DNA from: CAZQYC01 sp043746555
GTDB taxonomy: Bacteria > Pseudomonadota > Gammaproteobacteria > Steroidobacterales > Steroidobacteraceae
Reading direction: 5' to 3'
Assembly (NCBI GenBank): GCA_043746555.1
Contig: JAYTQU010000012.1
Span: 1-60,079, forward strand
Length of the DNA stretch: 60,079 nt
Shown here: one piece after another, positions 43,895 through 52,115 of the stretch
Numbering within the stretch: position 1 is the stretch's first letter
Layout: each line of letters starts with the position of its first letter
Notes under the pieces: generated by a model
The model's input: the letters and a program-made list of their open reading frames with translations, nothing else
What the model was told of the DNA's origin: nothing
Database searches by the model: none
Program-made: the position numbers and the translations under genes

Positions 43895-46006
43895 ATGAGT
43901 ACGATTCTGATCGCCTACGAACGCGAGATGGAACAAAACGCGCTGGAGAAGCTGCTCGCCGAGCGCGGCCATAAGGTTATTCGTTCCAACAATGGCGTCG
44001 ATGCATTGGAAGCCGCGCGACGCGAATCGCCCAATCTCATTATTAGCGATATTTCTCTGCCGAAGATGGACGGCTTCTCGCTGTGCAAGAAGTGGAAACA
44101 GGATGAGCATCTGCAAGCCGTGCCGTTCATGTTCTACACGCGCCGCCACAACGACCCCAAGTACGAACGCTTCGCTTTGGAATTAGGCGTTGATCGCTTT
44201 ATCGAACGTACCACCGATCACACCGCGTTTCTCAATGCACTCGATGGCGTGCTGGCCGATGGCGCTTTCGCACGTAAAGCGGACACAATGCGCCTACAAG
44301 CGCTGACCACCGGAGCGTTCTTAACAACCGGCAGGCATTCGAGCACGCAGTCGCAGCCGGCAACCACGATTGTGAATACGACGGTGCAACGGGTAAATGG
44401 CGCCGACAGCGCTGTCGCCAACAACGAAGATCGGAGTTTGGCGCGCGAGGCGCGTTTGCTTGTCCGAGTTGCCGAGCTAGATGCGGAAAACAAGCAACTG
44501 CAAACCGGCGAGCATCGATTACGCGAGTCGCTCGATACTCAAATGCGCACTGCTGCGCATATCACCGATACCTACGGTGCGTTACAGGTTGCCGCGGCCG
44601 ACGGCTTTTGGTTGCTCGACGAAGACGATCGTATTCGCGACACCAATCAAGCGTATTGTCGGCTGTCGGACTACGGCAAAGATGAACTCGTCAAGTTGAA
44701 GGCATCCGATTTAGATACTCGCTGGCGCGACGATGCGACGACACATTTGGAAGTGCTGCGCGATGAAGGACAAATTCGGTATCAAACACAGCATCGTCGC
44801 AAGGACGGGTCGCTATTCGATGTTGAATTGAGCGTCGGCTCGCTTACGGGAACGCAAGCGCGTCGCATCGTCATTATTCGCGACGTTTCGGCGCGAGTTC
44901 GACGCAACGAAGTCACTCGCCGCCTTGAGCGCGCCAAAGATGCGGCATTGGAAATCTTCGCCGGCGCCGAATCGTTGGATGAATCCGGTCTCTCGCGTCG
45001 GGCCACTGAGTTGGCCGCCTCGCTCACCGAAAGTCCGCTGGCATATCTGTGCCTATTCGACATCAAGCATGAAGTAGCCCTTCTAACGGCCATGTTCGAT
45101 TCGAGTAGCAACACCGCGAGCGCAATAAGCGGCGATCAACGAACGCTACCGATTGTCGGCCCGTGGATAGACTGCGCGCGCGCGCTCAAGCCGCAGTTGA
45201 TTGAAGATATGACGCGGATCGGTCGCGCATCGATTTTGCCGGAACAACAGCGAGCGATATTCATGCCGGTCGCGATCGGCGATGGCATTGTGGCGATCAT
45301 CGCCGTGGCGAATCGACGTGTTGCGTATATAGAGAACGACTGCGCATCGTTGGCACCGCTAGTCAACGCCTGCGGCACGGCGCTGCGTTCGAAGAGCGCG
45401 CATATCCAAACTCTAATGTCGTCGCAGCGCGCCGAAGTTGCCTTGCAAGGCACCATCGAATCCATTAGCCGCTTGATCGAACGCCATGATCCGCATGCGA
45501 GCGGCAGTGCGCGACGCGTCGCCGCGCTGTCCGTTGCGATGGCTAGAGAACTTGGTTTATCTCAACGCGAACAAAATACCTTGCGCACGGCCGCGCTATT
45601 GCATCGCGTCGGCAGCATCGCCATTCCATCCGCACTACTGAATAGGCCGGGCGAACTTTCGCCGGTCGAATTGGCGCTGGTGCGCACTCATGTAGAAGAA
45701 AGTCACAGAATACTGTCGGAAATCGAATTCGGTGCGCCGGTCGCGGAAATCGTTTATCAACATCAAGAACGTTTGGACGGCAGCGGCTATCCGCGCGGTT
45801 TGAGTGGCGATCGAATTTTGTTCGAAGCTCGCGTTCTTGCCATTGCGGTCGCGGTTGTCGCGCCGTCGGGCAAACCGGGATCGGCGATGACCATCGCCGC
45901 CGCACTGACCGAACTCGAGAGTGGTGTGAATATCCTCTACGACGCGAAAGCAGTCGGCGCTTGCGTGCGGCTTTTCCGCGAACAGGGATTCTCGCTTCCC
46001 CTATAA
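43895..46006 (+). CDS. Response regulator with PAS, GAF-like and degenerate HD-GYP domains
   Basis: A 703-residue cytoplasmic signalling protein. The receiver domain (about 1-120) has its phosphoacceptor in LIISDISLPKMDG. A PAS domain (about 215-330; AADGFWLLDEDDRIRDTNQAYCRL) and a GAF-like domain (about 350-510) follow. The C-terminal HD-GYP region (about 530-700) keeps QERLDGSGYPRGL, but AALLHRVGSIAIP has Arg instead of the Asp of the HD pair, Ser for the conserved Lys, and HQE replaces HHE. The DxxDAL block is lost too. It probably cannot hydrolyse cyclic-di-GMP and may be a binding or interaction module. The first ATG at 43856 is possible, but MSTILIAYERE is the usual receiver start. Confidence 0.85.
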   Translation: MSTILIAYEREMEQNALEKLLAERGHKVIRSNNGVDALEAARRESPNLIISDISLPKMDGFSLCKKWKQDEHLQAVPFMFYTRRHNDPKYERFALELGVDRFIERTTDHTAFLNALDGVLADGAFARKADTMRLQALTTGAFLTTGRHSSTQSQPATTIVNTTVQRVNGADSAVANNEDRSLAREARLLVRVAELDAENKQLQTGEHRLRESLDTQMRTAAHITDTYGALQVAAADGFWLLDEDDRIRDTNQAYCRLSDYGKDELVKLKASDLDTRWRDDATTHLEVLRDEGQIRYQTQHRRKDGSLFDVELSVGSLTGTQARRIVIIRDVSARVRRNEVTRRLERAKDAALEIFAGAESLDESGLSRRATELAASLTESPLAYLCLFDIKHEVALLTAMFDSSSNTASAISGDQRTLPIVGPWIDCARALKPQLIEDMTRIGRASILPEQQRAIFMPVAIGDGIVAIIAVANRRVAYIENDCASLAPLVNACGTALRSKSAHIQTLMSSQRAEVALQGTIESISRLIERHDPHASGSARRVAALSVAMARELGLSQREQNTLRTAALLHRVGSIAIPSALLNRPGELSPVELALVRTHVEESHRILSEIEFGAPVAEIVYQHQERLDGSGYPRGLSGDRILFEARVLAIAVAVVAPSGKPGSAMTIAAALTELESGVNILYDAKAVGACVRLFREQGFSLPL

Positions 46007-46021
46007 CAATCGCTGTCGCGA

Positions 46022-46561
46022 CTACGCAGATCCAACCAATTCTTTTTCCAACACTTCGAAACGTAGCTCATCCACGATTGCCGTGCTGCGACGATCTTCG
46101 ATTGGGAACGGCTTGTAGACGCCGGTCCGGCGATAACCGCGTCGTTCGTAGTACGCGATGAGTTCGCGGCGCAATGTGATCACCGTCATCTGAACTTTTT
46201 TCGCGCGCCACTGTTGGGCGATGGCTTGCTCGGTTGCGCACAGAAATGCTTTGCCAATGCCTTGTCCTTGCAACGTCGGCTTTACGACGAACATGCCGAG
46301 GTAGGCCGCGTCGCCCGTTCGTTGCAGTAGCACCGATCCGATCGATTCATTGTCTTGCAAGCAAAGCAAAAGCATCGTATCGGCAGCCGCAATGAGGCTG
46401 CGTACTTCATTCACGTCGGTACGAATGCCCACTAAGTAGTCCGCTTCCGTGGTCCAGCCCACGCGACTGGCATCGCCGCGATAGCCGGAATTTACCAGGT
46501 CGACAATCGCCGGCGCGTCCTCGGGCAGCGCTTTGCGAAACTGCAAATCGACGGAGATCAT
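46022..46561 (-). CDS. GNAT-family N-acetyltransferase
   Basis: A 179-residue acetyltransferase. LQFRKALPEDAPAIVDLVNSGYRGD is the N-terminal strand and helix, MFVVKPTLQGQGIGKAFLCATEQA is motif A with the acetyl-CoA phosphate loop (QGQGIGKA), and IAYYERRGYRRTGVYKPFP is the motif B region. It starts at an ATG overlapping the stop of the upstream gene by 4 bases, which supports the shorter start over the longer frame. The substrate is unknown. Confidence 0.9.
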   Translation of the reverse strand: MISVDLQFRKALPEDAPAIVDLVNSGYRGDASRVGWTTEADYLVGIRTDVNEVRSLIAAADTMLLLCLQDNESIGSVLLQRTGDAAYLGMFVVKPTLQGQGIGKAFLCATEQAIAQQWRAKKVQMTVITLRRELIAYYERRGYRRTGVYKPFPIEDRRSTAIVDELRFEVLEKELVGSA

Positions 46562-47616
46562 TTTGCTTTGCGTTTTTCCTGCTCGCGCGCGCCCGCAAGA
46601 ATGCCGGTCATGGCGTAATTGCCTTCGTGACAGGCGTATTCGTAGAGTCGCTGGTTGCTCGAATTCAAACTCATTTCGCCACGCCAACTCTGCGTGTAGA
46701 GAGATGGATCCTCGACCTCGAACTCGTAAAGTATTTGCCGATTTGAAACGCGTGTGAAGCGCTCGGTAACGCGCGCGTTCGGACTCACACTCACCATGCT
46801 ATCGAGTTGTATCGGATGAAACTGCGTTGTCTCGACCACTAAAGTATCGCCGTCCCACCAAGCAATGGAGTCGCCGAACAGCGGATGTAGGGTCGCGACG
46901 ATGTGATGACGGTCCGCGAGCGAATGTTCAATCGGAATCACGCGCGCGTGTTGCACCATCTCCACGAGAATCACAACATAGTCGTGTGTTTGAACGATTT
47001 GATAATTATTGTTGTAAAGACCATTGAGCATCGGTGGACCGATGCGTCCGCCGGTGTAAAGACATCGATCGGCGGGCGGACGGACTTCCGGTCCGTCGAA
47101 GTTGTCTCTTTGCGCTTCGAAGTGCGCCACGACTTCTCTGCCATGCGCTGAGTAAGGAATTTTTCCGTTTAACGGATCGATAATCCACGACGTGCGACGC
47201 TCGCCCTTCACCAATCCAAACTCCACGCCGGGATCGATCCAAAACGCGTTGTAGCCGCGACCGCGCGCCAGATCGGAACCGTCTAGTCGTTGTGTCCCTT
47301 CGTCGGCCGCGTCATCGGTTTGTTGTCTTACGACTTGCGGATGCGTGGCGGTCGCCGCCTTAACCTGATCGGGCGGAATGACGAGACCCTTGTAGCGCGC
47401 CGGTCGTTCCAACGTGGTAATCGAGGCATTGGTCCACACGCCTTGAAAGTCAGGCTTGCCGTCCGGTCCACGCGGGGGTTGGTATTTGTGCGGCGCGCTC
47501 TGAACAGGTTCGCCAACTGCGGGCATCGCGACCAGGGCGATCAGGGCGACACACGCCGATATTGCCAGCGCTCGTAGCCATTTCAAAGTGTCGCGTCGCG
47601 GGTCGCTCATGCGCAT
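46558..47616 (-). CDS. Secreted protein of unknown function
   Basis: A 352-residue protein with a signal peptide (about residues 8-35, ending AVGEP). The mature part starts PPRGPDGKPDFQGVWTN, a motif shared by a large uncharacterised family of exported proteins in environmental bacteria. Later blocks are HGREVVAHFEAQRDNFDGPEVRPPADRCL, IVQTHDYVVILVEMVQHARVIPI, SIAWWDGDTLVVETT and YEYACHEGNYAM. The GNAT gene overlaps its stop by 4 bases. Function unknown. Confidence 0.75.
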   Translation of the reverse strand: MRMSDPRRDTLKWLRALAISACVALIALVAMPAVGEPVQSAPHKYQPPRGPDGKPDFQGVWTNASITTLERPARYKGLVIPPDQVKAATATHPQVVRQQTDDAADEGTQRLDGSDLARGRGYNAFWIDPGVEFGLVKGERRTSWIIDPLNGKIPYSAHGREVVAHFEAQRDNFDGPEVRPPADRCLYTGGRIGPPMLNGLYNNNYQIVQTHDYVVILVEMVQHARVIPIEHSLADRHHIVATLHPLFGDSIAWWDGDTLVVETTQFHPIQLDSMVSVSPNARVTERFTRVSNRQILYEFEVEDPSLYTQSWRGEMSLNSSNQRLYEYACHEGNYAMTGILAGAREQEKRKAK

Positions 47617-47677
47617 ATTCTACTGTGAACATCCGAGCTTAACCCAAAAACGTAGCCGTACTTGAATCGGTCTTTAA

Positions 47678-47714
47678 CAAAAATGCAAACCCCGCGGCTC
47701 TTGCGAGACGCGGG
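47678..47714 (-). terminator. Rho-independent terminator for the CheA-receiver-CheX operon
   Basis: On the minus strand CCCGCG-T-CTC-GCAA-GAG-C-CGCGGG forms a strong stem with a GCAA tetraloop, then GTTTGCATTTTTG. It lies 30 bases after the CheX stop at 47745. Confidence 0.8.
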
Positions 47715-47744
47715 ATCGTTAAGGGCGGATACTAACGATGAAAT

Positions 47745-48191
47745 CTATTCGAGGCAGACGACCAACTGCGCGGAGTGACTGCGCCAGTTGATGGGGATCA
47801 CGAAGGCACGCAGATTTTCCGGCGGCGTCACTTTCTCGGGTTCGCCGGCAACGATTTGCGGCACCGAAATCATAAAGTCCTTGCCGAAATCCTTGCGTGC
47901 ATTGCCGGAGATCGTGTTGGCGACTTCGCCAACCAAGTCGCACATGTTCTCTTGCGTCAGCTCGGTTTCACCCATGCGCATCAGCATGACGGTGAGCATG
48001 GGACGCGACGCCGTGAAGTAAACGATGCCGCGACGCTTGCCCGCAATACTGATCACGCCGGTGAACTCCTGTACCGACGGCTTGCCGTCCTGAACGATAT
48101 AAGGCGATCCCACCGATGCCGGTTGGTTGGCAGCGGCCTCGAAGTAGTGCGTCGTACCTTCGACGAACGTTTCGAGTTCAACTTTCGTCAT
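47745..48191 (-). CDS. cheX: CheX-type phosphatase of a chemotaxis-like system
   Basis: A 148-residue CheX/CheC-type protein. The active-site signature is DLVGEVANTISGNARKDF, with the catalytic pair E89 and N92 in the ExxN spacing used by CheX and CheC to dephosphorylate CheY-P. The ATG at 48191 overlaps the receiver gene stop by 4 bases, so the shorter start is right and the two are coupled. It is the last gene of the three-gene operon with the receiver (48188-48601) and the CheA-like kinase (48658-50898). Confidence 0.88.
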   Translation of the reverse strand: MTKVELETFVEGTTHYFEAAANQPASVGSPYIVQDGKPSVQEFTGVISIAGKRRGIVYFTASRPMLTVMLMRMGETELTQENMCDLVGEVANTISGNARKDFGKDFMISVPQIVAGEPEKVTPPENLRAFVIPINWRSHSAQLVVCLE

Positions 48192-48601
48192 GGGGCACCC
48201 CGCAACAATTCGTCGATCGCATCGGTCAATTGACGATCGGTGAACGGCTTGCAAAGAAAGCCATTCGCGCCGCGTTTCAACCCTTCGATGGCCGTCGCCT
48301 TATCGGACAACGCCGAGATGATCAGAATAAGCACGTCGGACTTGATCGCGATGAGCTTTTCAATGCACTCGATACCATCCATTTCGGGCATCGTAATGTC
48401 CATCGTGACCACATCGCAAGGATCTTTGCGAAACGCCTCGACCGCCAGGCGGCCGTTGGAAGCAGTGGCGACCACTTGTAAGCGCTCAATCTTCAACTCG
48501 CGTTCGATCTTGCGACGAATGATGTTCGAGTCGTCGCAGATTAGTAACTTGAGTTTGCCGGCCGATAGTTGCTGTTTGGCCTGGGCAGTTGCAGTTGCCA
48601 T
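48188..48601 (-). CDS. CheY-like single-domain response regulator
   Basis: A 137-residue receiver protein with a short N-terminal extension of about 15 residues. The acidic pair is CDDSN, the phosphoacceptor D68 is in VVTMDITMPEMDG, S96 is the conserved Ser/Thr (IISALSDK), and K118 is in GFLCKPF, so it should be phosphorylated normally. It lacks an output domain, so it signals by protein contact. It is flanked by its likely kinase (upstream, 56 bases) and phosphatase (downstream, 4-base overlap). Confidence 0.92.
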   Translation of the reverse strand: MATATAQAKQQLSAGKLKLLICDDSNIIRRKIERELKIERLQVVATASNGRLAVEAFRKDPCDVVTMDITMPEMDGIECIEKLIAIKSDVLILIISALSDKATAIEGLKRGANGFLCKPFTDRQLTDAIDELLRGAP

Positions 48602-48657
48602 TGGTATCCCTCGTCTATGAATTCAAATATAGATTAAAATTTTGAACTGGGCTTGAA

Positions 48658-50898
48658 TCAGGCCGCAACAGCTCGCGCCGCGGCGGGCAACCAAATCTTG
48701 AACTTCGCAAAGCGACCGCCTGCCGAGGCCAGTCCGATACGACCGCCCATCTCGGCGACCAATACTCGCACGAGGTCCATGCCCGCGCCGCGACCCGCAT
48801 CGGTCGTGACCTCTTCCGACGTCGAGAATCCCGGTCGGAAAATCAAAGCCATCGCTTGCCGCGCATCGAGCAACGCTGCCTGAGCCGGGGTGATCAAGCC
48901 GCGCTCGATCGCCACTTCCTTGATGCGATCGAGTTGTAATCCGCGACCGTCGTCGCGCACCACCAATTCGTAACCCTCGCTGCCGCGATCGACAAAGTCG
49001 ATATTCAAAACGCCGGACTCGGGCTTTTGCATCATGAGGCGATCTTGCGGTAATTCGATGCCGTGTACAACCGAGTTGCGCACAAGCTGAATCGTAATGT
49101 CCTTTACCGCGCGACGATAGTTCTCGGGCACCCGATCCAAGCCATGGAATTTTAAAGCGACCCGCTTGTTCTGCGCTTCGGAGACCCGCTTGGCGAGTTT
49201 GTCGAGGGTCGATTCCAAGGCTGACGCTGCAGCGCCATCCTTGTTCTTCGACAGCAGACCCGTGCTCTCCAGCGAATCGGTGTTGCCTTGACCGGTGAGC
49301 CACTCGCCCACCTTCTTGTCGGTGTCGGCATTAGTGGGCGCGCTGACGCGACGACTCGCAATCGCGTGATGCAGATCGACCAAGCGACCCAACATTTCGC
49401 GCACTTGCGCCAAGTGATTGAACAAGTCGTCTAGTTTGACAACCAGCGGTAGGAAATCCGAACCCGACAGATTCTGCCGAGACTTAAGATCGTTGAGCGA
49501 TTCTTCGAAGGTATGGGCCCGCTGTTCGACCGTCTTGAGGCCGAGCGCGGCCGCTTCGCCTTTCACTGCATGCACTTGTCGATAGATGCTGTCGATCTTG
49601 GTACGGAACGCCGCCTCTTCGCGAGCCGGTTCCTTCAAGATCGAGTTCACCATCTTCAACGACACTTCGGCGTCGGTGAGGAAGCCGGTCAAGCTTTCCG
49701 GATCGACGTGGAGAATGCGGAGCAACATATCGAGCTGCTGTTGCGCCTTCTCTTGCGATTCTTGCAATTCGCGCGATAGCAACACGCGCTTGGTGCAATC
49801 GTTCACCGTCACCAGCAAATGCGACATGGTGCCTTCGGCCGCTTTTACGCGGTTGAAGTCGAATTCCATGAAGTGAGTTTCGAATCCACCGGCCGGATTG
49901 TCGAAGTGAACCTCCACTTCGCCAAGCGGATTGATCGACTTGATCAATTTCTCATTGACGCGATCGCCCCAGAGCAAAGACACATAGTCCTGCGCGGTAC
50001 GCAACGTTTTCTCGGGCACAATGCCGCGCAGAAGATCGTCGAAAGTCATATCGTTAAATTGTTCGCGGCGGAAAATTCCGGCCAACGCCATGGACTTTTC
50101 CGTACCGATTTTCATGTTTCGATCGAGCAGGAACAACCCTTCGTTCACCGTGCGCAAGATGTCGGCTGTTTCTTTGCGTGCCCGGTTTGCCGACGCTTCT
50201 TCCTTTTGCAGATTGCGGACGAAAATAAACTGAATCGAGAGCAATACCAACAAAGCGGCGACAATGCCGACGCCCAGCACGATTCGTTGAGTCGTAGCTA
50301 GTTCAGCGCTGGTCGATTCGATATCCGAACTTACCACGCCGAGTTTGCGCGACAGTTCTTCGTGTATCTTGGCGCTCGTTACTTTCAATTCAGCAAGCTG
50401 GCTCTTCAGAGTCTCGCCGCGGGAATTCAACACAACAGCATTGTTGTCATCGCGCGCATACGGCGAACCGGAGAATCGCACCACCGGATCCAGTTTGATT
50501 TTGTAATCGGACCAAAGCTTCGCAGCTGCCGCCAACGCGGCTTTCGCTTCGTCGCCGTTTGGTGAAAGCACGACGGTCTTGCCACCGGCGGTCTTCATCG
50601 AGTCGCCGCTGGTCAGCGCGGCGATGGTCTCGTCCAATGTACGTCGGGCATTACTCAAGTCCTCAAGACTGGACTTGATGTCTTCGCCTTTATCGAGGTG
50701 CGCAGCAAGCGCATGGCCTGCCGCATCGATATAGCCCGGCATCGCGAGCTGCGAGGCAACCTGCTTGATAGCTGGCGCGTTGTTCGCGAAGCGGTTTGCG
50801 CTTGAGAAGTTAAACGCCAGTACGGTGGCGATCAGCAGCACGAAGCCTGCCAGTGCTCTGACAATTCCATTGAACTTGCCGAAATCGAAAATACCCAT
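48658..50898 (-). CDS. Membrane-bound CheA-like histidine kinase with Hpt and PAS-like domains
   Basis: A 746-residue protein. Transmembrane helices near residues 11-31 and 206-228 enclose a ~175-residue, mostly helical periplasmic domain. A PAS-like domain follows (about 245-370), then a coiled coil. The Hpt domain has the phosphoacceptor H443 in YRQVHAVKGEAAALGL. The CheA-type ATPase has the N box QLVRNSVVHGIELP (N608), the G1 box VVRDDGRGLQLDRIKEVAIERGL, and IFRPGFSTSEEVT with GRGAGMDLVR. It lacks a CheW-like regulatory domain and a P2 domain. It probably senses an extracytoplasmic signal itself and passes phosphate to the receiver protein encoded downstream. AGGGGAAA precedes the ATG. Confidence 0.9.
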   Translation of the reverse strand: MGIFDFGKFNGIVRALAGFVLLIATVLAFNFSSANRFANNAPAIKQVASQLAMPGYIDAAGHALAAHLDKGEDIKSSLEDLSNARRTLDETIAALTSGDSMKTAGGKTVVLSPNGDEAKAALAAAAKLWSDYKIKLDPVVRFSGSPYARDDNNAVVLNSRGETLKSQLAELKVTSAKIHEELSRKLGVVSSDIESTSAELATTQRIVLGVGIVAALLVLLSIQFIFVRNLQKEEASANRARKETADILRTVNEGLFLLDRNMKIGTEKSMALAGIFRREQFNDMTFDDLLRGIVPEKTLRTAQDYVSLLWGDRVNEKLIKSINPLGEVEVHFDNPAGGFETHFMEFDFNRVKAAEGTMSHLLVTVNDCTKRVLLSRELQESQEKAQQQLDMLLRILHVDPESLTGFLTDAEVSLKMVNSILKEPAREEAAFRTKIDSIYRQVHAVKGEAAALGLKTVEQRAHTFEESLNDLKSRQNLSGSDFLPLVVKLDDLFNHLAQVREMLGRLVDLHHAIASRRVSAPTNADTDKKVGEWLTGQGNTDSLESTGLLSKNKDGAAASALESTLDKLAKRVSEAQNKRVALKFHGLDRVPENYRRAVKDITIQLVRNSVVHGIELPQDRLMMQKPESGVLNIDFVDRGSEGYELVVRDDGRGLQLDRIKEVAIERGLITPAQAALLDARQAMALIFRPGFSTSEEVTTDAGRGAGMDLVRVLVAEMGGRIGLASAGGRFAKFKIWLPAAARAVAA

Positions 50899-51616
50899 TT
50901 ACATTTCCCCTGCAATTCCGGTGGATGGCCTGATGCAATTACCAAATCGCCTCAATTCGCCATACGGTGCTTGCCGATCGTGTGACCTGAGCGCGCGTTT
51001 GCATCGCAGGCTAATGGGGACGATCCAATGACAAGTTACCGCGGTCGTATTTTTGACAATATGTGGGTCTGGTGAGGGCGAACCAGTTCCCGGTTTTCGC
51101 GTTTGGGAATACGCACTAGTTCAAAGAATTGTGTTTGGCTGTATAGACCCGAGCCAGCCAGCCGCCCAATATTCCGCGCTTCTGCGCAATCCGGCTGTGC
51201 CGGCCGCACGACGCATTGCGTTTTCCCGCAACATTGCGCATCTTTAATGCAACCCGCTGACGACCGGCCATTCGTGGCGTATTCACAACGACCTGAAGAT
51301 TCGGGATGTCGCTGTTTGCAGCCAAGCGGCGCGGGAATCGCTTTCCGCGTGGCAGCAATGCGGTATCCACACCACACTCGGTTCGACCATGGTCGTCAGC
51401 GCCGAACCCTGAACGGTCGTAGGGGAATGCAGGCTCGACACCCTCGACGCTCAAGGTCATGATCCGGCGACCTTTCGTAGAGCAGTCACTCGATTCACGT
51501 CTGCGTTAAAGGGCCTGTTGGAACTCAAAAACACCTGTCGGAACTCAAAAACAATAGAGCATTGCTGAGCGACCCGTTGTGTGCCGGAAGTAGTTGACGA
51601 TTCGAGGACGAAACCT
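50899..51616. other. Gene-poor region upstream of the kinase operon
   Basis: Over 700 bases with no supported gene. Overlapping open frames of about 60-120 codons are present on both strands between 51036 and 51462, but they lack convincing starts, motifs or signal peptides and are probably chance. It contains the 12-base palindrome CGACCATGGTCG (51384-51395), also present upstream of rhlE, and two 20-base tandem repeats at 51514-51553. It must hold the promoters of the kinase operon and of the gene at 51617. Confidence 0.4.
51514..51553. repeat. Two adjacent 20-base direct repeats
   Basis: CCTGTTGGAACTCAAAAACA (51514-51533) is followed at once by CCTGTCGGAACTCAAAAACA (51534-51553), with one mismatch. 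They lie 63 bases upstream of the ATG at 51617. They could be tandem operator sites or a small duplication. Confidence 0.7.
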
Positions 51617-52090
51617 ATGACGACAAAAATCGAATTTGCTTCTCATGTTGCCGCCAATCAACTCGGTTCGCTGGAATCGCTTGTGTACTTCAATTCTTGT
51701 CAAAGTCGCGTGAGCGACAGCATTGTCGACGCGGTCGAAAAATTCGGCCCGCTTGAAATCATCGAGAAAGACGAGCGCCTGCGAGTGCGCGTCAGTGGTT
51801 TGGCGGAAGCGCAATCGCTGTTTGCCGTCGAAACGGCATCGGGAAGGCCGGTGGGCATTGCCGTTTACGCGCGTCCGGATCTGCAACACATCACGGTCGT
51901 ACACCTCGGTGTCGCTGCGGAATTCGCCAGTGGCGGTGTGCGAGCACGCGAACAATTGCTGTTGCGGCTGCTGCGGGAACTACGCCGATCGAGTCGGCGT
52001 ATCAAGGGCGTGCGGCATTTCGAGCTGTATTACGGCGGCCGTGCTCGTGCGGCTCAGCGTCCGCAACGACTCGCGTCGGCTTACGCATAA
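51617..52090 (+). CDS. Hypothetical protein with an acyltransferase-like pattern
   Basis: A 157-residue cytoplasmic protein starting MTTKIEFASHVAANQLGSLESL. The central part (ASGRPVGIAVYARPDLQHITVVHLGVAAEFASGGVRAREQLLLRLLRELRRSS) looks like the strand-helix-strand core of GNAT proteins, with VVHLGVAAEF as the usual motif A strand, but the acetyl-CoA loop is not clear. It is therefore only a possible GNAT relative. The ATG at 51617 is preceded by GAGGA about 10 bases upstream. It converges on the dsbA gene. Confidence 0.6.
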   Translation: MTTKIEFASHVAANQLGSLESLVYFNSCQSRVSDSIVDAVEKFGPLEIIEKDERLRVRVSGLAEAQSLFAVETASGRPVGIAVYARPDLQHITVVHLGVAAEFASGGVRAREQLLLRLLRELRRSSRRIKGVRHFELYYGGRARAAQRPQRLASAYA

Positions 52091-52115
52091 CTGATCGCCG
52101 CTGACGGCCGATTTC

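Noticed and set aside
51036..51462. Overlapping open frames of 60-120 codons on both strands in the gene-poor block
   Set aside because: No ribosome binding site, no motif, and high Arg/Cys/Ser composition typical of chance frames in GC-rich DNA.
52091..52115. Imperfect hairpin between the convergent genes at 51617-52090 and 52116-53018
   Set aside because: One mismatch and a short stem without a T-run on either side make it no better than chance.
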